Below, in pieces: positions 10,223-20,733 of a stretch of DNA of 21,974 nucleotides. The first letter of the stretch is position 1, and each line of letters begins with the position of its first letter. The notes below the pieces were generated by a model. It saw only the letters and a list, made by a program, of their open reading frames with translations. It did not search any database and was not told the DNA's origin. Source of the DNA: Smittium culicis (taxonomy: Eukaryota > Kickxellomycota > Harpellomycetes > Harpellales > Legeriomycetaceae); the NCBI GenBank assembly GCA_001970855.1, contig LSSN01002795.1, positions 1 to 21,974 of the forward strand, written 5' to 3'. A program made the position numbers and the translations under genes.

Positions 10223-11452
10223 ATGACTTTTATTACATTACATTTTGCTAGGAAAATATATAAACCTTTCCTTTTCAAACTTTTATTAGCTAGATTTAAC
10301 GGGTTAAATTTCAATAAAAATTACTCATTCGACTTTCAATTTCGATATATATATAATGGAAACGAGAAGCTCCCAAAATATGCCCCAAAAAATAGCTATC
10401 GCCGTAACTCCATTAAAAATAACACAATTATTAAATCTCAAACGCTTTCAAAACAAATTTCTCAGTTGAGTGATTCTAATTTGCCGAAAGAAGCTGAGAA
10501 AAAATCTCGCGTCGAAAAGCTCGTGCCTTTTGCAGATCAAAATGATGTAGATGAATGGATCCCTGAAATTGAAAAGAATAAACTCAACCATAATACTACA
10601 AGCTTAGAAAAAAATCCGATTAATTTATCGAAAAAATCTTTTTCTTTATCTGCGGACAAAGTTAATTCTGGAAATATAAACAAATCTTTAATCTCAGAAC
10701 CAAAGAAGATTTCAAATAATGGATATAGCTCTAATATAGACGATAAAGAAACTTTATTGGATCAACTTAACGTTAGAAAGTTAGGGTCCATTAGTGATGC
10801 TGAGAAAACTTACGAAAGCGCAAAACTAGCTTTAGGAGGTTCCATCCACCCATTAAACACATATGAGGTTATCAATATGCTAAAAGATGCTAACTTTTCT
10901 TCGAAGAAAGCTGAATCATTAACAAACTGCATCAGAGATCTGTTAATCAAGCAAATAGCTTCTATGATGTCCAAGACATGCCTTAGCGAGCAGGTTGAAA
11001 ACAATTCTTACGAAATTAAAGCTGCAATTCAGCAACTGCGAATTGAAATGCTTCTAATGCATAAAAACAGCCACTCTATTATACAGTCCGAATCTTCGTG
11101 TGTTGCTCGCGAGCTTGAAATCCTGTCCCAGCAGATCAAAGAGGAAATCATGAAACTCCGTTCTAATATATCTATTGAAATGAACAATCGTCGCTACGAA
11201 AGGTTCGACTCCATAAAGGATTTAGAAGTTCATCGCCAAGAAATGGAAACTACGTACTACTATCTTCTCGGTGAAGTCAAAACTGACATCGAAGCCACTA
11301 AACTAAATATAATCAGAAAAGGATTTCTGACTATCTTGATTACAGGCCTTGTTGTTATTATTTTCATTCCAAAAAAAAACAAAGATAGCCCTGGTAATGA
11401 CACCACTTTACCAGAAAATGAAGCTTCTATACTAAACCCTGAAATTGTTTAG
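10223..11452 (+). CDS. Mitochondrial inner-membrane DUF1640 protein (FMP32/MCUR1-like), single exon
   Basis: The protein has 409 residues in one uninterrupted exon, unlike its spliced neighbours. Residues 1-45 are rich in Lys, Arg and aromatic residues with almost no acids, a plausible mitochondrial presequence. Residues 46-180 are polar and low in conservation. The family core begins near 209 with HPLNTYEVINMLKDANFSSK and runs as a long helical, coiled-coil region rich in Glu, Lys, Gln and Leu (about 235-365). A single membrane segment follows at about 368-383 (FLTILITGLVVIIFIP), then a short polar tail. Relatives are inner-membrane proteins linked to the calcium uniporter in animals (MCUR1) and to cytochrome c oxidase assembly and proline metabolism in yeast (FMP32); which role applies here cannot be read from the sequence. 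The N-terminal half is long compared with yeast FMP32. Confidence 0.85.
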   Translation: MTFITLHFARKIYKPFLFKLLLARFNGLNFNKNYSFDFQFRYIYNGNEKLPKYAPKNSYRRNSIKNNTIIKSQTLSKQISQLSDSNLPKEAEKKSRVEKLVPFADQNDVDEWIPEIEKNKLNHNTTSLEKNPINLSKKSFSLSADKVNSGNINKSLISEPKKISNNGYSSNIDDKETLLDQLNVRKLGSISDAEKTYESAKLALGGSIHPLNTYEVINMLKDANFSSKKAESLTNCIRDLLIKQIASMMSKTCLSEQVENNSYEIKAAIQQLRIEMLLMHKNSHSIIQSESSCVARELEILSQQIKEEIMKLRSNISIEMNNRRYERFDSIKDLEVHRQEMETTYYYLLGEVKTDIEATKLNIIRKGFLTILITGLVVIIFIPKKNKDSPGNDTTLPENEASILNPEIV

Positions 11453-11924
11453 GCCAGTTTATATATTTATTTCTTTTCTTAATTCCCCACTTCCTCTACA
11501 CAACACTTCTAAAATCTCAACCCGCACCAACTATAACTTAAAAATTTTATTTCACATAATCCAATCCGAAAATTATGCATCCATAGATTCTTTTTTATCC
11601 TTTTGTCCACTTTTTTGAGTTGTGTAAATACTTTTTTTTTTAAAAAAAATCTTATAGCTAAATTTTGCATAATTATCCTTATTTATCTTGATTTCATAAT
11701 TACCTTATGTCCGCAGCTAACTAAGACTTTTAAATTATCAATAAATAATACAATTCTCTAGCCAATTTATTATTACGCAAAAATTCAAAATATAAAAAAC
11801 CAATACAATAGTACACTTTTTTTTTCTTTTTTTTTTAGAGTTTATTAAACATAATTTAAAAGTACACAAAAAAACTAATAAAAAATATTTATAAAGTTAA
11901 AAAAATACTAAATTAATAATTTTT

Positions 11925-11982
11925 CAACCGACCCTCCTCCGCTGCTCTAGCAGCTCCATACCCACTTGGCATTGGTCCAAGG
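11925..11982 (+). repeat. G/C-rich interspersed element, copy 1 (58 bp)
   Basis: A short island rich in C, ending CATTGGTCCAAGG, stands out in the surrounding A+T desert. It contains the palindrome-like core GCTGCTCTAGCAGC. It aligns without gaps over 58 bases with the reverse complement of 20676-20733 at 49 of 58 positions, and less well with the reverse complement of 15899-15944. Copy 1 is in the opposite orientation to copies 2 and 3. A splice-donor-like AAG/GTACAA lies at its right edge. Function unknown. Confidence 0.65.
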
Positions 11983-12495
11983 TACAACAATACGCTTGTT
12001 TATATTATATTTAAATGTATTATGGCAAAAAAATTATGTTTTAGATTCCGTTTATCCTATTATTATATTTTCATCACGAATAAATAAATTCTTTATATTT
12101 TAAATTCAATTTTCGAATATAATCCTTCCTCTTTTTAATGTTACTGTAAAAATTTAGATTATGGTATTTCCAGCACAGTTTAACCTCGAAAACTTTTTAA
12201 TTGTAGCAATACCTTTTTTAAAATATTTAGATCTTTGCCAAATTTAAATATGCGAGTTTTTTTTTGGTTTAAAAGAAATTTAAAAGTAATAAACATTGAA
12301 TAAAATTAAATATAAAATAATTAACATCGATTTGGATTAGAGGTCTAAACTTTTGCCATTATATTTCCCCCGATAATATCTAGAAATTTGATGCTATTTT
12401 TAATATACTCACATTTACTAAATACTCGGGAATAATAAGCAGATAAAAATAATCAAAGGTAAAAACTAAAAATAAACTGTTTTTTCGTTTTTATA

Positions 12496-12717
12496 TCATT
12501 CAAATTGTGAAATAAATTTTTTTTGAAAAAATTCATTGAATAATAAGTCTGAATGATAATTTTTTTTTACAAAGCTTTTACGGAATTTTTTAACCATGCT
12601 ATCCAATTCATAGACAGAATTTTTTTTATGACATGATATCCAAAATAAAAAATGTTTCAATATGCTGTAGTTAATCATAAGATCTGAAAATTGGTATTTA
12701 ATTTTAATTATCATCAT
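12496..12717 (-). CDS. Hypothetical small open frame, 73 codons
   Basis: This is the longest ATG-started frame in the desert. The predicted protein is basic, with KKFRKSFVKK near residues 43-52, and rich in Phe, Ile, Ser and Lys, with no domain I recognise. In sequence this A+T-rich a frame of this size can occur by chance somewhere in 10 kb. No branch site, CT-rich leader or neighbour supports it. It is listed because its residue mix includes His, Asp, Ser, Tyr and Trp and is less monotonous than that of the surrounding frames. Confidence 0.18.
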   Translation of the reverse strand: MMIIKIKYQFSDLMINYSILKHFLFWISCHKKNSVYELDSMVKKFRKSFVKKNYHSDLLFNEFFQKKFISQFE

Positions 12718-13202
12718 TCATTAGATTTCACATGATGTTTTATTCTTATTTATTTTATTAATTCCTATAGATATTTAAATTTTTTTACTGCAGATAGTAA
12801 ACCAATTTTTAATTTAAAATTGGATTTTTTTTTTTTGGAATGTGAATTTAATTACCTTTAGCACCTCATAAAATTGGCAGAATATAAAAATAGGAGCCAT
12901 ATTATTTGTATATTAATATTTCCCTTAAAGTATTTAAAATAATCAATATATATTTGTATTATAATAAATCCTTTTGGATAATATTATAAAAATATTATAG
13001 TGAATTAATTGATTTATAGTCTAATTTATAGCTTTTTTTTGGATTATATTTCATAAATTATCGCTTCAGTGTTGGAAAATTTAAAATTATTATTGTAAAA
13101 AATATTATGTATTATAATGACGAATTTAAAAATAAACATAATTATTGAGCAAAATATAATTAATTGTCAATGAAAAGAATTTTTTGTTACAAATTAATAA
13201 AG

Positions 13203-13346
13203 GTACAAGACAGAGCTAAGTAGCTATTATTATATTTCAAGCCGATTATGTCCATTACTTAATTAAAGAAAGTGTGAAAAACTCACAATTCGCTAAAAAA
13301 GGCAAAGCCACTATCTAACTATGAAATATTTGTAAAGAAATTATAA
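13203..13346 (+). pseudogene. Possible relic of a histone-fold gene (Dpb4/POLE3-like)
   Basis: Three overlapping plus-strand frames read in succession as a histone-fold-like helix, loop and strand. Frame one gives VQDRAK (13203-13220). Frame two gives VAIIIFQADYVHYL and then FAKKGKATI up to a TAA at 13316-13318. Frame three gives NYEIFVKKL (13317-13343). Placed end to end these follow the histone-fold pattern of the Dpb4/POLE3 group: a helix with alternating hydrophobics, V.YL, a lysine-rich loop, K.TI, then a final helix. Two frame changes would make it a decayed copy. The match is from memory of the family pattern and is weak; chance is a serious alternative. Confidence 0.22.
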
Positions 13347-13972
13347 ATGAGCTGTACTGAAAATACAAGCCTCTAATTAATATTTAGTTTAATTTATTAT
13401 TTTTTTGAATGAATTACCCAAGAAATAAAAATTGTTTGAAACCCCTTGACTCAAAAAAAATTCTATTATTAAGAAAGATCTGAATTAAATAAAAATAGAT
13501 ATACTATGATTCACTAGCATTTTTAATTCTCATGGACTAAAAAAGTTGTAAATTTGGTGTAAATTAAGCTAAAATGAGCGATTTTTTACAAAAATGGAAT
13601 TTTTTCAAGGTTAGTTAAATAAAATCATCTAACATGTAAATTTACATGTTACGTTAAAATTTTGAATATAAATATTTTATAAGAAACCAAAATTACAAAC
13701 TTCGTTTGGTATGAAATAATTACTTATAAAATAATTTTGATATACGAGAATTCTTAAGTATGTAAAATCTATATTCTTTTATAATTATTTACATAAAAAA
13801 ATTGTTTTAATTTACATTTATTACAATTTCATTTCGTTTACTATATGATTAGATCAAGTGATATAATTAATTATATTCGTTTGAAACCAAAAGTTAATTT
13901 TTATTTATAGACTTCATTATTGGAAGTTTTACTAAAGCAACCAAGTTTTTTATAATTATTAAATCATTTTTC

Positions 13973-14167
13973 TTAACCCTTTCCGGCCCAACGATCTTTA
14001 TAAAAAAATATAAATGATTCGTTATGATCTATAAGAAAATTAGTTATTTGATGCTATACTATGTTATACTAATGATTATACATGTCTCGAAATTTTACTA
14101 TATTTTCTAAATCTAATTCGCTAAATTTTGTATATCAAAAATCTTTTTCCACCCGTGAATGGGTTCA
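13973..14167 (+). mobile_element. TTAA miniature element C, 195 bp, decayed
   Basis: The element begins TTAACCCTTTCCGGCCCAAC, nearly identical to the left end of element B, and ends CCACCCGTGAATGGGTTCA, a mutated version of B's right end in which the last TTAA has become TTCA. The inner right end, from TCGCTAAATTTTGTATATC, also matches B. The 195-bp length against 197 bp for B confirms a common master copy. Its centre is unrelated or too diverged to align. It sits inside the A+T desert and looks older than B. Confidence 0.78.
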
Positions 14168-15225
14168 TATATATATTAACTATTTAAAATAAATTTATAT
14201 TTCTTATTCCTGAGATAATTTTTGTTTATGACTTTTATCCTCAAAAATTAGATGATAAAAGTATGATATTTTAATTGATATATGATGTATATTATACAGT
14301 AAAACTATTAATTGTTTTGAATTTAACAAATTGGATTAGAAATATTTACCTAAAATAGCTATAATATATTAATTTATATAACTATTGTAGCGAAGTCATA
14401 GATTTAATAAATAGAAATTGAATAAATTATATTAAATAAAAATTGATGAAAATATTGATTACATGTTATTAGTAAATAATCACCACATTAAATCAGATAA
14501 AAATTTATTAACCTAAACACAATATAAACTAATAAAAATTCATAAATTTACTACGAAAAATAATTAAATAAAACTATTATTTATTGGGAAAAATTTTTAT
14601 CCGATTATATTTAAAGCGAAAAAATATGAAAATTTTTATTAATTTTAATCAAAAAATGTGGATTTTTACGAATAATTTTCAATGAATGAACATATTTATA
14701 TACTATCGATTTTTTTACGAAAATTAATTGATAAATGCGTTTAAATATTATACTATTTAATATAAAAACTAAAAATAATATTTATATTTCAAAATCCACT
14801 ATCTTTCCTATAAAAAATATAACATATCTTAAACATTTAACTGAAATTTTTAATATAGCTTAAGTCTATTAATTAATATTAAACAAAATTTAAATACATT
14901 ATAAAAGTAAATTTACAAATTTACACTTATTTTTTTGAAATAATTAAAAAATTAGTATTTTAAAATGATAAAAATAAATTCAGTTAATATAATTTTTCTC
15001 CTAAAATAAAAAAACTTAACCATTAAAATTTTTCTGAAAGACTGGATTTATTTATGATTGATATTTAAAATTTCCTTTTTCTTTTCTTTAAAGTCTATTT
15101 GACCTAATAGAATTATTTTAAACAATTTTCATCAATCTTGTAAAACTTTTATACACTCTCATACTTTTCAAAGTTTTGCACAAGAGAAAATTATTTCTCT
15201 GAATGGAGCTATATTATGGTTAGCA

Positions 15226-15239
15226 TTCACTAGTGAATT
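15226..15239. repeat. 14-bp perfect palindrome
   Basis: ATTCACTAGTGAAT is a perfect palindrome. About 40 bases upstream AGAGAAAATTATTTCTCT is an imperfect hairpin. Such sites can bind dimeric proteins, but this sequence is so A+T-rich that palindromes are common; no role is claimed. Confidence 0.4.
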
Positions 15240-15898
15240 TTTTCTCAAAATTGACGTCATTTAATCAAGATTAGAAAATTTAAATTCCATTATTTTAAAT
15301 AAATTATTATAATATAGACCTATTATAGTGTTATAATAAGATTTTAAGATTAATTTCATAATCTCGCTTTATTCCCTAAAATTTCAAAGCAAAAATAACT
15401 ATCGGTTTCGGCTACGTATATAGACTTCTTTGAGTATACTTAAAACTAGATTTTTTTAGCACTAATAATTTTCATTACTATATTAAATGATATCAGCATG
15501 TATAATATGTCACTAGTATCTAAAATTGATTATTCTAATTTATTGGGAAATATTCCGATATTAAAGGTATGTTGTGGATTTCATAATCGCTAGAATCAAG
15601 TATGAAAATTAAATTAAATAGATCAAATATTTATTATTATATCTATTTGTATGACAAAATTTTTATATGATTGTGAAACTATCCTTTTCTAAAAATTAAT
15701 ATTTTTTATCACATATTTTAATTTCTATTATCAAAAATATTAGAATAAAAATCATGACAGATTTCGTATTTTTTTGTTAAAAAGGGACAAATAATAAACA
15801 GAAATATCATTAATGTTTTTATTTGAATATAAGTATTAGTATTTTAATCAAAAATTAATAAAAATTGCTAAATGTCACCTTTTTTTTATCGAAAAAAA

Positions 15899-15944
15899 TC
15901 TCAGTGGGTACATAGATGCTAGAGCGACAGAGGAGGGTGGGTAG
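15899..15944 (-). repeat. G/C-rich interspersed element, copy 2 (decayed)
   Basis: On the minus strand this aligns with copy 1 over about 46 bases, including CACCCTCCTC, CGCTCTAGCA and TACCCACT, but the rest has diverged and the CATTGG end seen in copies 1 and 3 is lost. It has the same T-rich flank before the C-rich start as the other copies. It is the most degraded of the three. Confidence 0.55.
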
Positions 15945-17138
15945 AAAAAAAAGCATTTTTTTTTTTAGATATTTAAACTTTTTTTATGGTTTTTCATATA
16001 CTTTTAATTCATGTTTAATAAAATTTTTGAGGCAAAAAAATACACCATAGTATTTTCAGACCAAACTTTTTTGAATTTGATTATTAATTTTTATTAATAA
16101 ACTATATGTTTTATTTTTTATATGCTATTAGCTTATTTTAGCTATTAAAAAATTAGAGCATAACATAATTTATTTAAATAAGCTATTGATTAAATATAGG
16201 TTATTATGGGTAATATTATATATTGAGATTAATAAAACAGGTATAAATCATGATTTCTATACAATTAATATAAGTTTATACAAATAAAAATAAATCAATA
16301 CTATTAATTTCAATGTAATATCGATAAAGATAGTTCTACGAGTAATGATTAGTTTATAATTTATAGCTTGTCCGGAATAAGGTTTATTCAAGTTGATTAA
16401 TATATTCTTCTGGTTTTAGTAATAAAGCCTTAGATTTTTTTATAAATATTAATAGCTTAAAATATTTTATTAGTTTCTAGACCATAAAAAAAATTAAAAG
16501 TATATTTGGTTTGATAATATCCCCAAAAATTTAAATTCATATATTTAATAACCTGCTTTTTATATTTAATTTCAGTTATAGAAAATTATTATCTAAATGG
16601 TAAGCTTATTATAAAATTAAACCTGTATATATAAAATATTAAATTTGATAAAAATATCTTTGACTATTGAGTTTTATGATTGGTAAAATGTTAATAAGTA
16701 TGAATATCAGGTTGTTATTTAATAGAAATGAGATGTTTTTAAAGCCGTAAAAGCAGATTCTACATTTATACGTTATAAAAGGTTTAAATATTATCCAAAA
16801 ATAAGCTAATGTTTTAATTTTTTAATAAAAAATTGATTCACAGGATCATATATTACTATAATTACTATTATTTTCAAAATTTGGAATAATTAATTTAAAA
16901 AATACTTATTAAATAAAAAAAGCTTTTTTAGTAATAATTATATCTGATCCTTGAATTACCTCTAAAAATCTATTTTTTCTATGCCCGGTTTTATACCTGC
17001 TTTTTCTAAAATTAAATTTTATAATATAAAACAAACTGATTAAATTTTTATAATACCTTGGTCAATAATGATTATTTTTGAATTAAAAGATTTTTTTAGT
17101 ATAAAATCAAAGCAATAATAAAAATGAAAAAAAAAAAA

Positions 17139-17260
17139 TTAACCCTTTCAAGGTACAGTTAACTATTTTTGAACTACCAAAAATATCCAACAAAATAACA
17201 ATATGATAAATGGATATAGTAATTTAATGATCTATTGGAATTTATCTTCAATTTATTCAA
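17139..17260 (+). mobile_element. TTAA element D, left end only
   Basis: This begins TTAACCCTTTCAAGGTACAG and continues parallel to element A for about 110 bases, sharing CAATATGATAAAT-type sequence and TCTATTGG against A's TTTATTGG. It is therefore a copy of the longer A-type element. I could not find its right end; the following 650 bases are too diverged, so it is either truncated or eroded. The end coordinate is approximate. Confidence 0.6.
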
Positions 17261-17364
17261 TAAAAATTGATTTACTAAATGTTTATCAAATTATGAATTT
17301 TTAAAATTTTCAAGAGTGTATTGGCTCCGCAAAGAGTTTTAAAATAAACTTAAAAAATCAATTT

Positions 17365-17491
17365 TAGTATTTTTTTACTCAAATATAGCCTATTTATTAG
17401 AAGTATTTTTTTACTCAAATATAGCATATTTATTAAAAGTATTTTTTAACTCAAATATATCCTTTTTATTAGAGGTATTTTTAATCAAATA
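17365..17491 (+). repeat. Tandem repeat, about 3.5 units of 36-37 bp
   Basis: Units start at 17365, 17402, 17438 and 17474. Each begins AGTATTTTTTTACTCAAATA or a close variant, followed by TAGC or TATC and then TTTATTAGA. Periods are 37, 36 and 36 bases. The last unit is partial. This is a small minisatellite near the left end of TTAA element D and may have arisen inside it. No coding sense is evident. Confidence 0.75.
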
Positions 17492-17909
17492 AAATTATCT
17501 AAGGTAAAGAGGTCGGAAAATAATATAATTTTAAGGTAGCTTATTAAATTATTTGATTTAAAATTAAATAATTTGAGATAAGAATCAGGTTTAAATGTAA
17601 AATAAATTGAAATATTAGCTAAATGAGTCATTTATCCCATATAAAAGACAATAAGTGAATAATTGTATAAATTATTATTTTTTGAGAATGAGCATTTTGT
17701 AAGATTTTATAAAATAGTTAATGATAATTAATTAAATATACACATTTTACTATTCGATTTACTGTGTTGATTTTTTAATATAAAATTTATTTATTAAAAA
17801 TAATCCAATATTGACCACGATAATAGTCGTCAAAAATTTTAAGAGTCCATAGCCGAAATTAAATTAAATTAATCTTATTTTTTTAGATTTATAATTAATC
17901 ATATGGGAA

Positions 17910-17992
17910 TTAACTTTACTTTCACGGGCGGTAGGAAAAAATTTTTGTCCATCAAAATTAGTCAACTGTGTTGAATTAAAAATTTATTTCCA
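17910..17992 (-). mobile_element. TTAA element E, one terminus only, inverted
   Basis: Read on the plus strand this starts TTAACTTTACTTTCACGGG and continues CGGTAGG...CCATCAAAATTAGTCAAC. That is the reverse complement of the right ends of A, B and C, in which CACGGGCGG precedes a WATC-AAAATTTAGCCAAC block. The tip has been altered from TTAACCCTTTC. The element should extend to the right, but no partner end was found. It lies about 770 bases from element D; whether D and E once bounded a single element is unclear, because both ends read as left ends. Confidence 0.55.
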
Positions 17993-20228
17993 AGGTCTTA
18001 AGGAATATTGAAGTATTTTATAACAAAAGCAAATGATATAATAATTGTAATCACTACTGAATCAAAATAAACATTATTACGAGTTTTTACAGCAAAAAAT
18101 TTACAATATTTTAATTAGATAAAGTTTTTTCCTGTATCAATTTAAATTATATTTTTTTTAGTATTTAAATTTTTATCAAAAAGCTAATAATTTAATACTG
18201 GTTAAAAAAGAAATTTTTAATATTATTTTTACGAATTAAAGTCGCTCAATAATAATTATTTTATTATATCAGTGCTATGATAGTTGCAAAATATCCTTAG
18301 AAATTATCAAATTTATTTTCTTTTAGAATAATGTGATTTTTTTACAACATATGATTTTATTTATAGTGATAAAATTAGTTCTTATTTTTTTATTTATGCA
18401 AAGATAATTTTTGATATAATACGTTCAAATTATTCTATTTATAATAATAAGCACTTTAATTGTACAAATTCTGAGATAATTTATTTTGATTAAGAGCAAT
18501 AAATTGCTTACATGAAGCTAGAATTATAATTTCAGGTTAAAAGTACAATCATGAATTTATTTTTTTTAATTTGAAATTATTTCATAAATTGTGAGCTTTA
18601 ACGGTTTTTCAGTTATAACTCTCAAAATATTATACATGCGTTAATAAGTTAATCATAATTTTATTCTAATTCTGATATTATTTTATATTTTTACTCTTTA
18701 CTATTTACAATATTTGATCGTACTGCTTAAAAACAAATAAAAATTTTATTGTATCATTAGAATCATTAAAAAATTTAAAATAATTAAATAAAAAAAATTT
18801 TTTTTATAAGGAAAGTTTTTTTAGTAAAACAAAATTACCAGAAACTGTAATTTTTTTTGGGAATTTTATAACCCCCCCCCACTCTGCTTCAATATAACAT
18901 ACGATCTCAAATTTAGCTAATCTAAAAAAAATGCTATAATTTCCCATAAAATTATATTACCTGATCGACCTATATTTTAATAAAAGAATTTAAATCTAAT
19001 CTTTTATATAGAATATCAGAATTTTTCAGTAAAATAATTCATCATGTGCCTATTAAAACCCTGAATTATTTTCTTATTATTTATCATATTTATGTAAATT
19101 AGGCGATCCTAACTTCAACTATAATTTTATTAACTTTTTTAAACATTTACTCCGATAGCAAAATTTGGAATTTATTTATTTTTAAATGATTTCAATGTAA
19201 ATTGAGTTTGGTATAAATAATGATTAAATTTTAATTTTAATAAGTATCATTGGATAATAATGGTATAAAATAAAACAGTTTTTATGTACAATAGATATTA
19301 AAGAATAATTATGGAATACTAAATTCTACATTTCATTCTTGATGCATTATTTCAAAAGCTATTAAGATACCTCAGCTAATGAGTGGATATGGAATAAGTA
19401 CAAATTTGAAATTTCTATTATCAAATTTTAATTCTTTTTGCATTCGATATTTTGAATAAATAAAGTTAGTAAAAAATATTTTTTATTTTATTGAGTTTTC
19501 TTTTTTACCATAATTTAATTTCAAATATTACTGACAATTATAAGATAATGTTTTTAAAAAAAAATCTCTAGAAAATAAAAATATAGAATTAGAATTTAAA
19601 GAAAATTATTTGAATGCGCTCTATTAAAATATATAAGGAAATTATTATGAAAACTTCTGGTTGAAACTCAAGCGAGTACTAATTTTTAAATCTTGGTTCT
19701 CTTAATAAAAATAAAGATAATAAGTATGGTTGAAACCTATTATAATTTAATTAAATTTAACCTGTTGGATTTTCAAATATTATCTGCAAAATCCTAGATA
19801 TCCGCTCATTATAAAACCTAAATTTCTAGCAAGAATTGTAAAAATCCTCAATAAATCAAATTTAAATTGTAATAATTAAGCTTAAAGTAATATAACAACA
19901 ATTAATAGAATACTAGATTGAAAAGTCCAAGCATAGCAAGAAAATAAATCTATAAAAGCCATACTTTTTTGTATACTAGAGGAAAAGAAACATATTTTAA
20001 AATAAATGAATTCATTAACAATTCAATATCTAGTCAGTAATTATCTATTTTACAAATTATATTAAGTCTCTTTAGCAAAACTAATAAATTATATGAATAT
20101 TAATAAAAACTCAATCTGTCTTTATCTTATTTCATATTTTTTTTTAGCCCAAATAAACTCTATTTATCAAGACTCATGCAAAAATATTATAAATTAAATT
20201 AAAAAATATTTCTATTTTATCGCACAAG

Positions 20229-20367
20229 AAATCAACAAAAAGAGCTTTCTGATTCTTCCAAATTATTCGAAGAGACTGATGATTCCAAGGAGCGTATTTT
20301 TTTACGCAAAAAACCGTATCTTAAACATGAGAACCAGTCATTAATTAATAAACTTCAATTAATCCGG
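20229..20367 (+). CDS. Possible isolated internal exon, unknown protein
   Basis: A stretch of about 140 bases is visibly less A+T-rich than the desert around it. In one plus-strand frame it reads as a polar, charged segment including LSDSSKLFEETDDSK and FLRKKPYLKHENQSL. It is preceded by a T-rich tract and ACAAG at 20228, and followed by CGG/GTAATA, a donor like those in the confirmed genes. Unspliced, the frame stops soon after. I recognise no domain. The minus strand also has open frames here, so strand choice rests on codon character only. No partner exons were identified with confidence; a short frame ending ..DASLLSKKVYWF lies near 20420-20475. Confidence 0.28.
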
Positions 20368-20675
20368 GTAATAAATATTTGATCCGAAATGATAAATAAT
20401 TAATAGTGGCGAAAAAGAATAGTATTATAAATAAAGATGCTTCGCTGTTGTCTAAAAAAGTGTATTGGTTTTAGTTAAAATGATGCTGCTATAGAAATTA
20501 TAAAAAATTATGAATAATTATTAATTTTTCAAAATGAAAAAAATTTCATTAGTTAAAGAATATATTTTTATAACAGCTATAATTTTGATGCGTAATTAAT
20601 ATGGAATCAGTAATCCTAAAAAGTTAGGGCTATAATCCATTTTATTCAAAATTTTATATTTTAAAATTATAATTC

Positions 20676-20733
20676 CCTTGAACCAATGCCCAGTGGATAC
20701 GGAGCTGCTAGAGCAGCAGAGGGGAATCGGATG
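20676..20733 (-). repeat. G/C-rich interspersed element, copy 3 (58 bp)
   Basis: On the minus strand this matches copy 1 at 49 of 58 positions, including an exact 18-base block around CTGCTCTAGCAGC and the shared CATTGG..CAAGG end. Seven of the nine differences are transitions. It lies near the right end of the desert in inverted orientation relative to copy 1. The similarity ends abruptly at both sides, where ordinary A+T-rich sequence resumes. Confidence 0.65.
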
